Position numbers and translations under genes: made by a program
DNA from: Robertmurraya andreesenii
GTDB taxonomy: Bacteria > Bacillota > Bacilli > Bacillales > Cytobacillaceae
Direction: 5' to 3'
DNA: 64,000 bases
Assembly: GCF_030813005.1 (NCBI RefSeq)
Contig: NZ_JAUSTU010000003.1
Span: forward strand, 124,001 to 188,000
The notes under the pieces: model-generated
What the model was told of the DNA's origin: nothing
What the model saw: the letters and a program-made list of their open reading frames with translations, nothing else
The model's database searches: none
Part shown: one piece after another, positions 35,094 through 43,755 of the stretch
Layout: each line of letters begins with the position of its first letter
Numbering within the stretch: the first letter of the stretch is position 1

Positions 35094-35110
35094 GTTTCCC
35101 TCCTAGATGC

Positions 35111-36781
35111 TCAAAGTGCTTCATATAAATAGATGTTCCAGGCTGCGTTCTTGTTCGTAAAAATCTTGTTCAACCGAAGCTTGTTTTCCTCCGCATTATC
35201 AATTGGAATACTTGAAAAAATGTACTTCCCGCCCATTTCCTTAAAGGGCTCCGTATTTAATTCGAGGTTTTTCAAGCGCTTTTTAGATGTCTTTTTAAAC
35301 ATATAGTGCTTGCCTAATTCAGCCGTAAATAAATAGCAACGCCCGCCCCATTCATCAAAATACGTCCTGATCGTTTTATTTTTTTCAAGCTCTATTTCGA
35401 TGATGGTACGAAATTGGTGTTTATACCTAAGGGGGTAAAAATTATTATACGTATCAAGGGTGTAAAAGCCATTGTATTGTGCGATGGCGGGATGAATCCC
35501 AATACTAGCCACTCGATACTCGTCTAACGGCTCATCGATGTAGTTCTTAATATCAGTGAACAGTTCCTCTGCAAAAAACTGCTTGACCGTCGGCTTGTTT
35601 TTATGAATGATCTCATCATTAAACAAAAATAGTACAAGGAGCTGAGCTGCAATTAACAGGTGTACAGCAGGCTTAAGACTCCAATCGTACTGGGCGATAA
35701 TTTTTAATCCAAGGGCAAAGCCTAAGTAAATCACTAATGGCCGAAGAAAGTGAAAGCGGGCAAAATTAAAGGTGTCTAGAAAATGAAATCGCTCTGTTAA
35801 AGGAAGCCACCCTTTATAAAACCAAAAGGCATACCAGGTTGATAATGAGAAATTGATAACGAGTAAAATCCAAAATGCCCTTTCCTCCTTCCATAGACTT
35901 TTTCTAGCAATTACATAAAGAGCTAAGAAAAGGACGGGAAGTATGATCAACCCATGAACCGTCATCACATGAGTATGTCCTAGTATAAAATTCTTGAAGG
36001 TGAGCCGAACGGCCCTCCATAATGGTAATCGAGCGTGGAAATATTCATCACGGCTATTTGGTTCGGTCGAGAATAAAAATGAACCGACAAGTCGATATTC
36101 AACCAAAAGAAAAACGGTGGTCATAAAGGCGATGGCGAACAAGAACCTGAGGTTAAGTCCTTTCCCTTGAATCACATCAATCAACCACCATAGACCCATC
36201 GCAACTAAAAAAAAGAAAAATCCCAATACAAAGCTTGAATATAGTGGCAACAGGGTTAAGGCAGCGTAATTTTTCCAGGACTTCTCCCCTTTACGTATAT
36301 TTAAGAATGCCCATAGGGCTAGTGGCATTCCCAGTGTACTTAGCATCCCGGAGGGCCAAAAGGGAGTTAAGGAGAAGGCTAACGCTACCCCAACATTTAT
36401 AAAGGTCCATTTCTGCTCTCGAAGGAAATGCTTTTTCAATAGGTGATACATCCCGAAAAAAGCTACAAACCTCGTAATCGCCTGACTTAACGTATAAGCA
36501 ACCATGGTCGGAAAAAGATGATAAAGCCAAACAATGCCACTAAACTCCGTCCCAAATGCATTGCGTGGTAAGCCATTAATGATTTGCGGGATGGTTGCAT
36601 CAAGTGAGCCAAACATTTCCCCGCTTTTTGATAAAACCTTATACCAAGCAAGATTGGAATCCAAGTTGTCATGAACGCGAATATGGGCATTCTCCCCCAG
36701 GATGATTAATGGGGATAGATATATCATGATCACTACAAGCGCCAACCCTATTTGTTTTTTTTCTGAAAAACCTCTAACCAT
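35111..36781 (-). CDS. Multi-span membrane protein, YkoS-like (DUF6044 type), likely glycosyltransferase partner
   Basis: 556 residues with about 10-11 spans in the first 400 and a soluble C-terminal domain of about 150. Early residues VHDNLDSNLAWYKVL contain acidic and aromatic residues in the first external loop, the place where GT-C-type transferases keep their catalytic acid. The ending EWGGRCYLFTAELGKHY and KYIFSSIPIDN are typical of the YkoS/DUF6044 group as I remember it. Probably uses the lipid-linked sugar made by the adjacent GT2 enzyme. First gene of the three-gene operon. Confidence 0.78.
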   Translation of the reverse strand: MVRGFSEKKQIGLALVVIMIYLSPLIILGENAHIRVHDNLDSNLAWYKVLSKSGEMFGSLDATIPQIINGLPRNAFGTEFSGIVWLYHLFPTMVAYTLSQAITRFVAFFGMYHLLKKHFLREQKWTFINVGVALAFSLTPFWPSGMLSTLGMPLALWAFLNIRKGEKSWKNYAALTLLPLYSSFVLGFFFFLVAMGLWWLIDVIQGKGLNLRFLFAIAFMTTVFLLVEYRLVGSFLFSTEPNSRDEYFHARLPLWRAVRLTFKNFILGHTHVMTVHGLIILPVLFLALYVIARKSLWKEERAFWILLVINFSLSTWYAFWFYKGWLPLTERFHFLDTFNFARFHFLRPLVIYLGFALGLKIIAQYDWSLKPAVHLLIAAQLLVLFLFNDEIIHKNKPTVKQFFAEELFTDIKNYIDEPLDEYRVASIGIHPAIAQYNGFYTLDTYNNFYPLRYKHQFRTIIEIELEKNKTIRTYFDEWGGRCYLFTAELGKHYMFKKTSKKRLKNLELNTEPFKEMGGKYIFSSIPIDNAEENKLRLNKIFTNKNAAWNIYLYEAL

Positions 36782-36844
36782 TTATACCCCAACCTACTTC
36801 TCCTTAGTAACGTTATCATGTCTGATTTACTTGAATATTATTCC

Positions 36845-36881
36845 AAAATAAAAGACACCTTCCCAAATTAGGAAGATGTCT
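36845..36881 (-). terminator. Terminator of the beta-oxidation operon
   Basis: 11-bp stem AGACATCTTCC / GGAAGGTGTCT (one G-U) followed by TTTTATTTT on the minus strand, 10 nt after the last gene. Confidence 0.85.
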
Positions 36882-36891
36882 GTAGACTATC

Positions 36892-37293
36892 TTAGTATTG
36901 TGCAAATACAGCGGTACCGACCAAAACCTCTCTGCCATCTTGGTTAAGGGCAGCCACATTGAATTTCAACTTCTTGTCATTTTTCTCCACAAGCTCCGCT
37001 CTTAACGTAATTACATCGTTTAGAAAAACCATGCCTTTAAAGCGGATGGAATAATCCTGCAGAAATCCTTCTTCATGATAGGGCGTAAATAGCTTCGCCA
37101 AGTTCCCCATTGTCCACATTCCGTGAGCAATGATTCCTGGAAGTCCAGCCTTCTTTGCCTCATCATCAATCGTGTGAATGGGATTGTAGTCCCCGGATGC
37201 ACCAGCATATTTGATTAAATCTAGTCTTGATACAGGAGAAAGTACGATATCATTGAGTGTCTCTCCGGCCCTTAGTTCGGCTAATGAGCTCAT
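36892..37293 (-). CDS. MaoC-family enoyl-CoA hydratase (catalytic subunit)
   Basis: 133 residues, one hot-dog fold with the hydratase-2 motif YAGASGDYNPIHTIDDEAKKAG (Asp and His catalytic, split here for length) followed by GIIAHGMWTMG. R-specific enoyl-CoA hydratases add water to 2-enoyl-CoA to give the (3R)-hydroxy product, which a FabG-like reductase can oxidise. Its start overlaps the stop of the preceding MaoC-like gene (ATGA). The two probably form a heteromer, as in actinobacterial HadAB or ChsH pairs. Last gene of the sigma-54 beta-oxidation operon. Confidence 0.88.
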   Translation of the reverse strand: MSSLAELRAGETLNDIVLSPVSRLDLIKYAGASGDYNPIHTIDDEAKKAGLPGIIAHGMWTMGNLAKLFTPYHEEGFLQDYSIRFKGMVFLNDVITLRAELVEKNDKKLKFNVAALNQDGREVLVGTAVFAQY

Positions 37294-37739
37294 TGCTTCA
37301 TCCCCTTTCTAACTGCTTCCATTATGATGATGACTTGCTCAGAGCTGAAAATGAGATGCCCTTCCAAATCCTCCCCATATTGCTTAATTGAAAGAAATGC
37401 CATATTACCAGTGCTTCCCGTTTTTTCAAAATAGCTTTTCACTTCGGAGTAGCATTGAATTTCTTCCCCAACAATAAGCGGTCTTTCGTAATGATAATTT
37501 TGCTCCCCATGGATAAGTCCTTTCGCTGGAAGCTTTAGGCCTTCAATTACACCATAGTCAAATACCCGCGGAAAGGTAGGTGGTGCAATATTGTTTTGAT
37601 AACGCGACTTCTTTCCGTATTCCTCGTCGACGAAAATCGGATGAAGATCACCGATCGCCTCAGCAAACTTTTTGACTGCCCCACGCTCGACGGTATTGCG
37701 AACCTTATTCGACCTCTTTCCAATAAATTCAGTAAACAT
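37290..37739 (-). CDS. FAS1-like / MaoC N-terminal dehydratase-domain protein (partner subunit)
   Basis: 149 residues, hot-dog fold. The region VKKFAEAIGDLHPIFVDEEYG resembles the hydratase motif but is degenerate, then NIAPPTFPRVFDYG and GEQNYHYERPLIVGE are typical of the PF13452-type N-terminal domain that pairs with a catalytic MaoC domain. The expected role is substrate binding rather than catalysis. ATG at 37739 is chosen (GAGGTGAAGGG upstream). Overlaps the catalytic subunit gene by 4 bp, which supports obligate pairing. Confidence 0.85.
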   Translation of the reverse strand: MFTEFIGKRSNKVRNTVERGAVKKFAEAIGDLHPIFVDEEYGKKSRYQNNIAPPTFPRVFDYGVIEGLKLPAKGLIHGEQNYHYERPLIVGEEIQCYSEVKSYFEKTGSTGNMAFLSIKQYGEDLEGHLIFSSEQVIIIMEAVRKGMKQ

Positions 37740-37754
37740 TCCCTTCACCTCACA

Positions 37755-38525
37755 CTAATTTTTTGGACCTCCTGCAACATAAATGACCTGTCCATTGACA
37801 AATGAGGAATTCTCATCTGCAAAGAAGGCAACGGCATTTGCGATATCCTCTGGCTTCCCGCTACGGCCTACAGGAATTTGTGAAACACTAGCATGAATTA
37901 GATCCTCGAAGGAGATGCCAATTCTTTCAGCCGTTGCTTTTGTCATTTCCGTTTCAATGAAGCCAGGTGCAACTGAATTCGTTGTAATACCATACCGTCC
38001 AAGTTCAATGGCTAACGTCTTCGTAAAACCTTGCAGGCCTGCTTTAGCGGTAGCGTAGTTTGCTTGTCCTCGATTTCCTAGAGCAGAAGTGGAGGAAATA
38101 TTGATGATCCGGCCATACTTGTTTTGCACCATATATTTCTGCGCCGCTCTAGCCGCATAAAAGGAACCTTTCAAATGGACATCCATCACAGTGTCCCAAT
38201 CAGAATCGGTCATTTTGAATAGGAGGTTATCACGTATGACTCCTGCATTATTGACAAGAATATCGAGTGAGCCAAGCATTTCGTATGCTTCGTTCACTGC
38301 CCCCTCAATTTCGTTCTCATCCGTCACGCTAGCAATCTTTGAAAATACCTCGTACCCTTTTTCTCTTAATTCATTCGTTGTTTCAGTGAGTGCTTCTTCA
38401 TTCACATCTACGATTGCGACCTTCGCCCCTTCTTCTGCAAAGCGCTCAACAATGGCACGCCCAATCCCCCGACTTCCTCCAGTTACAAATGCTACTCTAC
38501 CTGAAAATCTACCTGTCATTATCAT
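37755..38525 (-). CDS. Short-chain dehydrogenase, FabG-like 3-hydroxyacyl-CoA/ACP dehydrogenase
   Basis: 256 residues. Rossmann motif VTGGSRGIGRAI, NNAGVIRDN, catalytic serine in NISSTSALGN, YATAKAG with Tyr and Lys, and a final VNGQVIYVAGG. The sequence is FabG-like, but its place between MaoC hydratases and acyl-CoA dehydrogenases argues for oxidising (3R)-hydroxyacyl-CoA in breakdown. ATG at 38525 has GAGGAGG 4 nt upstream; the next ATG, two codons on, is equally possible. An imperfect palindrome TGTAAA-N8-TTTACA lies in the 69-bp gap upstream. Confidence 0.9.
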   Translation of the reverse strand: MIMTGRFSGRVAFVTGGSRGIGRAIVERFAEEGAKVAIVDVNEEALTETTNELREKGYEVFSKIASVTDENEIEGAVNEAYEMLGSLDILVNNAGVIRDNLLFKMTDSDWDTVMDVHLKGSFYAARAAQKYMVQNKYGRIINISSTSALGNRGQANYATAKAGLQGFTKTLAIELGRYGITTNSVAPGFIETEMTKATAERIGISFEDLIHASVSQIPVGRSGKPEDIANAVAFFADENSSFVNGQVIYVAGGPKN

Positions 38526-38594
38526 GATACCTCCTCAAATATGAAGTTAATATAGTGTAAATTCTTAATTTTACAACTATTATTATAATGGATT

Positions 38595-39770
38595 CTATAT
38601 GAATTGTCCTAATTTAACATGTCCCTTAAGCAGATTTCTCGCAATAATCATACGTTGAATCTCATCGGTACCATCGTAGATTCGCCATAATCTTGCTTCA
38701 CGGTACCAGCGTTCAATCGGTAATTCTCTCGTGTAGCCCATTCCACCATGAATTTGCAGCACGCGATCGACGACACGGTTGCCCATATTTGAGCCGTACA
38801 GCTTCGCCATCGAGCCTAAATGACGATTATCCTCACCATGATCCAATGTAAAGGCAGCATTCAATACCAGCCACCTAGCTGCTTCAATTTCCACTGCTGA
38901 ATCCGCAATTTGCCACTGAATCGCTTGCCGTTCAGAGATAGGCTTTCCAAATGTGACCCTTTCCTTTGAATAGTCAATGGCCATTTGCAATAATCTTTCC
39001 GCTGCCCCAACGGCACGTGCCCCAACGACCCATCTTGCAAATCCGATCCACTCTAATCCGAGCTGATAGCCCTTATCTATTTCTCCTAGGATATTTTCTT
39101 CAGGGACGCGCACATTATCAAAGATGAGACTAGCAGGTCCCCATTCTCCCATTGTATGAATGTATTCCGATTTCCAGCCCATATCTCGATCGACAATAAA
39201 GCAAGTGACTCCCTCTCGTCCGGTAGCTCGATGCTTTTCCTTATCCGTAATGGCAATCACCATAACGAAATCCGCTTCATTCCCACCTGTGATAAAGGTT
39301 TTTTCGCCATTTAGAACCCATTCATTGCCATCCTTGACAGCGGTCATCTTAATATTCCTAGTATCGGAGCCTGCTGATGGCTCGGTCATGGCGAAGCATG
39401 ATTTTCTTTCGCCATTAATCGTTGGAATCAAATATTTTTTCTTCTGTTCTTCGTTGCCATAATAGAGAATATTGTCAGCGCTTCCACCGAAGCTAAACGG
39501 AACAAATGTCTTCGAGACTTCCATGAGAACGATGGCCATCATCATTTGTCCGAGGTCGGCTCCCCCGTATTCAGCAGGAGTGTTAATTCCCCAGAAGCCC
39601 GCTTCCTTCGCTTTCAGCTGAAGTTCTCTTAACGTTTCTTCAGGTAAGCTCGGTCTTCCTTCCCGCTCATTTCTTAACACTTCATTCTCTAAAGGGATTA
39701 ATTCCTTCTCAACAAATTTGCGAATCGTTTGCTGCACCATCTTCTGTTCCTCAGTTAATCGTAAATGCAT
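38595..39770 (-). CDS. Acyl-CoA dehydrogenase (second of the operon)
   Basis: 391 residues with the acyl-CoA dehydrogenase fold: FAMTEPSAGSDT (FAD/substrate contact), FITGGNEADF, QIHGGMGYTRELPIERWYRE and the end motif IYDGTDEIQRM. In classical short/medium-chain enzymes the catalytic base is Glu in YEGT; here it is Asp (YDGT), as in the ACAD10/11-like branch, so substrate scope may differ from the paralogue at 41063-42226. ATG at 39770 chosen (AAGGAG, 8 nt). A 100-bp gap upstream holds a 7-bp hairpin ATGATAA/TTATCAT at 39840-39858. Confidence 0.9.
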   Translation of the reverse strand: MHLRLTEEQKMVQQTIRKFVEKELIPLENEVLRNEREGRPSLPEETLRELQLKAKEAGFWGINTPAEYGGADLGQMMMAIVLMEVSKTFVPFSFGGSADNILYYGNEEQKKKYLIPTINGERKSCFAMTEPSAGSDTRNIKMTAVKDGNEWVLNGEKTFITGGNEADFVMVIAITDKEKHRATGREGVTCFIVDRDMGWKSEYIHTMGEWGPASLIFDNVRVPEENILGEIDKGYQLGLEWIGFARWVVGARAVGAAERLLQMAIDYSKERVTFGKPISERQAIQWQIADSAVEIEAARWLVLNAAFTLDHGEDNRHLGSMAKLYGSNMGNRVVDRVLQIHGGMGYTRELPIERWYREARLWRIYDGTDEIQRMIIARNLLKGHVKLGQFI

Positions 39771-39870
39771 ACATTTCACTCCTTCAATCGTATTAAGTAC
39801 ATCAATTTTTGTGCTGTATCGTCATGGCGAGAACTTACGATGATAAAAAAGTTATCATATTACTAGTTTA

Positions 39871-41058
39871 TTAGGACAAGTCTTCTAGCATGACAGCCAT
39901 TCCTTGTCCTCCTCCAACACAAAGGGTGGCGATTCCAAGTCGCTCGTTTCTTCTTCTCATTTCATATAATAGGGTCGTGATGATCCTTGCGCCTGTTGCG
40001 CCTACTGGATGACCAAGTGCAATTGCCCCTCCATTGACATTGACTTTGTCCGGGTTCAAATTTGCTTCCCGTATGACCGCCAAGGCTTGAGCTGCGAAGG
40101 CTTCATTTAATTCAATTAAGCCGATTTCCTGAATAATTTTGTTCGTCCTTTTTAATAATCTTTCAATCGCAGGAACCGGACCAATTCCCATGATTTCTGG
40201 AGAAACCGCAGCTGTTGCCCAATCGACAATCTTTGCTAAAGGCTTGAGCCCAAGGGAGTTTGCCTTTTCTCTTCTCATCATCACAAGAGCAGCAGCTCCG
40301 TCATTGCGTCCACAGGCATTCCCAGCGGTGACGACGCCATTTTCCTTAAAGGCAGGCCGTAGTTTTGCCAATTTTTCAATCGTCGTATCAGGTCTTGGAT
40401 GCTCATCCTTATCAAAAAGAAAGCTCTGCTTCCTTTCCTTTACCTCTACGGGAATGATTTCTTCCTGAAAAATCTCTTCCCTTATGGCCTTGGCAGCTTT
40501 TTGCTGACTTTCATAGGCAAATTGATCCTGATCCTCTCTTGAAATCTGATACTTTTCGGCGACATTTTCTGCGGTCATGCCCATCCCTAATCCGACTCCA
40601 TATTGTTCGATCGGTTGCTGCCCATTTTCCAAATGCGAGTCTACTAGATAGGGATTTCCCTCCCCAAATCGAGAGTTTCTCAGATAGATCGGGGCCCGGC
40701 TCATATTTTCCGTCCCACCAGCAACAATAATATCTCCTTGGCCGCTCCAAATTTGTTGGATCCCTGAAGTGACCGCCTGCATCCCCGAAGCACAAAGGCG
40801 ATTCACTGTGAATGCAGGAGTCGTTTCCGGGAGTCCTGCTCTCAAGGCAGCGACCCGAGCCACATTGGATGATTCCGTCGTTTGCCTGACCTCTCCCAGA
40901 ATGACCTCGCTAATCTGCTCAGGTGCTAATCCAGCCCGTTTAATCGACTCTTTGATCACGATCGCACCTAAGTCTCCGGAGTTGAGATTTTTTAGAGAGC
41001 CACCGAAACGACCAATGGGCGTCCGAACGGCACTTACGATTACAATTTCATCCCGCAT
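39871..41058 (-). CDS. Acetyl-CoA acyltransferase (thiolase)
   Basis: 395 residues, complete thiolase. Nucleophilic cysteine in NRLCASGMQAV (about residue 89), NGVVTAGNACGRNDGAAA, the histidine in GGAIALGHPVGATGAR and the second cysteine in TLCVGGGQGMA are all present. It releases acetyl-CoA (or propionyl-CoA) from 3-ketoacyl-CoA as the last beta-oxidation step. It starts 4 bp after the first acyl-CoA dehydrogenase gene with a GAGGGGAG ribosome site, so it is cotranscribed from the sigma-54 promoter. Confidence 0.93.
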   Translation of the reverse strand: MRDEIVIVSAVRTPIGRFGGSLKNLNSGDLGAIVIKESIKRAGLAPEQISEVILGEVRQTTESSNVARVAALRAGLPETTPAFTVNRLCASGMQAVTSGIQQIWSGQGDIIVAGGTENMSRAPIYLRNSRFGEGNPYLVDSHLENGQQPIEQYGVGLGMGMTAENVAEKYQISREDQDQFAYESQQKAAKAIREEIFQEEIIPVEVKERKQSFLFDKDEHPRPDTTIEKLAKLRPAFKENGVVTAGNACGRNDGAAALVMMRREKANSLGLKPLAKIVDWATAAVSPEIMGIGPVPAIERLLKRTNKIIQEIGLIELNEAFAAQALAVIREANLNPDKVNVNGGAIALGHPVGATGARIITTLLYEMRRRNERLGIATLCVGGGQGMAVMLEDLS

Positions 41059-41062
41059 CCTC

Positions 41063-42226
41063 TCACTCCCCTCTTTTTGCTTTAAACTCCTTCCTTAGCT
41101 GGGCAGCAATAATATTTTTCTGAATTTCCGATGTTCCTTCATAGATCCGAGTAATTCTCGCATCACGGTAGTAACGCTCCACTGGGTAGTCAGAAATATA
41201 TCCTAATCCTCCGTGTATTTGAACAGCCTTGTCAGCGACCCGATTATAGACCTCTGACCCGTACAGCTTAAGCATGGCCGCCTCTTTTATCACATTTTGC
41301 CTTTCATCAACCATCCATGCGACACGGTACGTAAAGGAACGCAGTGCTTCAATTTCTAAGGCCATCTCCGCGATCATGTGTGATACTGCCTGATGCTCAA
41401 TGATCGGTACGTCAAATTGGATTCGTTCAGATGCGTACTTTATCGACATATCCAAAAGCTGTTGACAGGAGCCCAGATTTCGAGCGGCTAACCCCGCTCT
41501 ACCGTTTGCAAGTATTTTAAGGGCATTCACATACCCTTCTCCCTCTGTACCAAGAACATTTTCTACTGGAACCTCACAGTCTTCGAAAATTAACTCTGCT
41601 GAATGGGAACCCTTGAGCCCCATTTTCTTTTCAATCTTTCCGACATTAAAGCCAGGAAAGTCCTTCTCAACAATAAAAGAGGTAATCCCCTTCGCCCCTT
41701 TTGTAGAATCTGTCACTGCCATTACTGTAAAAACATCAGCAATAGGGGCATTAGTGATATAATGCTTTGTTCCATTGAGGAGATATTTATCTCCTTTTTT
41801 CACAGCGGTTGTCTTTAGATTGGAGGCTTGTGAGCCAGCCGCTGGTTCAGTTAGGGCAAACGCCCCAATTTTCTCTCCAGAAGCCATGGCAGGAAGGTAT
41901 GTTCTTTTCTGCCGTTCATTTCCCATTTCCACAATTCCGACCGTTCCAATCCCTGTATGTGCACCAACTAGAGTGGTATACCCGTTATGGGTCCTCCCAA
42001 TCTCCTCATAGAGAGCGCATTTCCCGACCATGCCAATTCCAAGACCACCATAATCCTCAGGAATACTTAGCCCAAACAAGCCCATTTTCTTTGAAGCCTC
42101 AATAATTGAAAAAGGAATCTCATCCTTTTCTTCAATCTCCATCGCATTGGGCTCCACTGCATTTTCGATAAAATCCCGAATATTCTCTTTAAGCAAGAGA
42201 ATGTCCTCATCCAATTGAAAATTCAA
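41063..42226 (-). CDS. Acyl-CoA dehydrogenase (first of the operon)
   Basis: 387 residues, standard acyl-CoA dehydrogenase: FALTEPAAGSQASN, HYITNAPIADVF, QIHGGLGYISDYPVERYYRD and IYEGTSEIQKN with the catalytic glutamate. It introduces the 2,3-double bond and passes electrons to ETF. It resembles BcdA/AcdA-type short-chain or branched-chain enzymes, but chain length is not readable. TTG start at 42226 with GGGGGGAG upstream. First gene after the -24/-12 promoter (42254-42270), leader only about 17 nt. Confidence 0.92.
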   Translation of the reverse strand: MNFQLDEDILLLKENIRDFIENAVEPNAMEIEEKDEIPFSIIEASKKMGLFGLSIPEDYGGLGIGMVGKCALYEEIGRTHNGYTTLVGAHTGIGTVGIVEMGNERQKRTYLPAMASGEKIGAFALTEPAAGSQASNLKTTAVKKGDKYLLNGTKHYITNAPIADVFTVMAVTDSTKGAKGITSFIVEKDFPGFNVGKIEKKMGLKGSHSAELIFEDCEVPVENVLGTEGEGYVNALKILANGRAGLAARNLGSCQQLLDMSIKYASERIQFDVPIIEHQAVSHMIAEMALEIEALRSFTYRVAWMVDERQNVIKEAAMLKLYGSEVYNRVADKAVQIHGGLGYISDYPVERYYRDARITRIYEGTSEIQKNIIAAQLRKEFKAKRGE

Positions 42227-42253
42227 TCATCTCCCCCCTTTTCATAAATAAAA

Positions 42254-42270
42254 TGCAAGAACTGTGCCAA
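42254..42270 (-). promoter_or_regulatory. Sigma-54 promoter of the beta-oxidation operon
   Basis: Minus strand TTGGCAC-N5-TTGCA, a near-perfect -24/-12 element with the 12-bp GG to GC distance. It reads into the acyl-CoA dehydrogenase gene; predicted start about 42243. Confidence 0.9.
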
Positions 42271-42297
42271 CCTAATTTCGTTATAATACTAGAAACA

Positions 42298-42379
42298 TTG
42301 GATTTTCCTTGATTCATAATTGAATCAAAGAAAATCCAAATTAAGATTCAATTTTGTATCGGATCATTCAAAAATGAAT
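42298..42379. promoter_or_regulatory. Two activator-type palindromes upstream of the sigma-54 promoter
   Basis: ATTCA-N4-TGAAT at 42312-42325 and 42366-42379 (centres about -75 and -129, 54 bp apart). The first is the core of a 42-bp inverted repeat (42298-42339: TTGGATTTTC, one mismatch, TTGATTC, 6-nt loop). The same 14-mer pattern occurs twice before the liv-type operon (47197, 47253). Confidence 0.78.
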
Positions 42380-42387
42380 TAATTTCG

Positions 42388-42429
42388 AAAGAAGAGCATA
42401 GAAGATGGCCGCACACCATGATCTATGCT
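42388..42429 (-). terminator. Terminator of the ABC-transporter operon
   Basis: AGCATAGA / TCTATGCT outer stem plus ATGG / CCAT inner stem, followed by CTTCTTTC on the minus strand, 24 nt after the substrate-binding gene. Confidence 0.7.
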
Positions 42430-42452
42430 CAAAGCTTAAATATTAACAATTG

Positions 42453-43682
42453 TTAATCAACAGTGATGTCTACGATTTTCCCTTCTTCTACAACAGCAAT
42501 TCTCAGTGGTGTAACGAGCCCGCCATCAGCCTCGATTTCATTGACCTTGTAAATTTTCTTATCCTCTGAAAGTGCGTCTAACCCAGCTTGAATATTCTCC
42601 ATTATAGCCTTTGGATCATCCACACTACCTGCAGCCTTCATTGCTTCTACAAATAAATACATCGAGAAGTAATGATAGCCTGCCTCAGAGCCTGGATCCT
42701 TGCCATGGGCCGCCTTATAATCATCGAAGAACTTTTGGTTTTCAGGCTCAATCGAAACAGCTAATGGCAAGGTACCTGAGGAGCCTTCAAGCATATCCGT
42801 GCCTCCAAGCACCGCTGCAATTTCATCTAGCTTCGCCTGGTCCATAATGATAAATCCGCCCTTAAAGCCGAGCTCTCGGGCCTGCTTGATCACTAATGCT
42901 GTTGGCTCAGATGGACCTCCGACAAAGAGAACATCAGGCTTTTCCTTCAATGCATTCGTCACAATCGTGAAGAAGTCCGTATCCTTGTTAAAATCAATGG
43001 AACCGTTATAGACAATCTCTCCGCCTTTTTTCTTCCAAACAGGCTCTAATGTTTCAGCCCAATCCTTTCCGTATTGTGTTGCTGTTGGAAGAAACGCGAT
43101 CTTCTTACCGAAGCGCTCCATTTGGTAATCTGTGAAAGGTTCAATATAGCCGTCATATTTAGGTGGGATTCTCACCGTTAGGCTATTCCCTTGGGCAGTG
43201 ATCGCTGGCTCACTTGAATAGGCCGCTACGATAAAGTTATCCTGCATATTAAACACTTGAGTCGCAAAAATCCCGCCACTATGTGGGACAAAAACGATCG
43301 GTGTCTTGTTTTCTTGTAAAAGTCTCTTCGCATTGGCTCCTGTTTCATTCGGTAAATATTTGTCATCTAACGAAACTAAATTGATCTTATAGGTATCTCC
43401 ATTTACCTCAAATCCTCCGGCATCATTAATTTCATCCACAGCCATTTCAAGCCCGGAGAGGGTATTCTCTCCATAAAAGGCGGCTGGCCCGCTTAATGGC
43501 CCGCTAAAGCCAATATTAACCGTTTTGGCTTCCTTATTTTTTTCCTCATTTGCCTGTTCCTGGTTTTCCTCAGTTTTCTTATTTCCCTCATTTTGCGGCT
43601 CGTTTGAAGTTGTACCACTACATGCTGTCAAGATCATCGCGAACAAAATCAGGACATAAAACACAAGCCCTTTTAACTTCAT
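42453..43682 (-). CDS. ABC transporter substrate-binding lipoprotein (LivJ/AmiC-type)
   Basis: 409 residues. Signal peptide with lipobox ILTAC (Cys about 21) and a Glu/Lys/Asn-rich linker, then a periplasmic-binding type I fold: VNIGFSGPLSGPAAFYGENTLSG split pattern, AVDEINDAGGFEVNG, KRLLQENKTPIVFVPHSGG, FLPTATQYGKDWAETL, KDTDFFTIVTNALKEKPDVL. This family binds branched-chain amino acids, amides or aliphatic and aromatic acids. Last gene of the five-gene transporter operon; because the neighbouring operon encodes beta-oxidation enzymes, a carboxylic acid is the more likely ligand. Confidence 0.92.
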   Translation of the reverse strand: MKLKGLVFYVLILFAMILTACSGTTSNEPQNEGNKKTEENQEQANEEKNKEAKTVNIGFSGPLSGPAAFYGENTLSGLEMAVDEINDAGGFEVNGDTYKINLVSLDDKYLPNETGANAKRLLQENKTPIVFVPHSGGIFATQVFNMQDNFIVAAYSSEPAITAQGNSLTVRIPPKYDGYIEPFTDYQMERFGKKIAFLPTATQYGKDWAETLEPVWKKKGGEIVYNGSIDFNKDTDFFTIVTNALKEKPDVLFVGGPSEPTALVIKQARELGFKGGFIIMDQAKLDEIAAVLGGTDMLEGSSGTLPLAVSIEPENQKFFDDYKAAHGKDPGSEAGYHYFSMYLFVEAMKAAGSVDDPKAIMENIQAGLDALSEDKKIYKVNEIEADGGLVTPLRIAVVEEGKIVDITVD

Positions 43683-43755
43683 CCCTTTTCCCCCTCGCTA
43701 AATTTTTAGCAGACTTTCAGGCAACTCCTATGCGATAGACTCACCTCCTTCAACT

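Noticed and set aside
37755..38525. FabG of fatty-acid synthesis
   Set aside because: No acyl-carrier or other fab genes adjacent; the operon is catabolic.
39871..41058. Long open frames on the opposite strand of the thiolase and neighbouring dehydrogenase genes
   Set aside because: No ribosome sites, no recognisable protein patterns, and the minus-strand genes show full family motifs.
42298..42339. 42-bp inverted repeat as a terminator
   Set aside because: No T-run follows on either strand and a separate terminator already lies at 42388-42429; its core matches the other activator-type sites.
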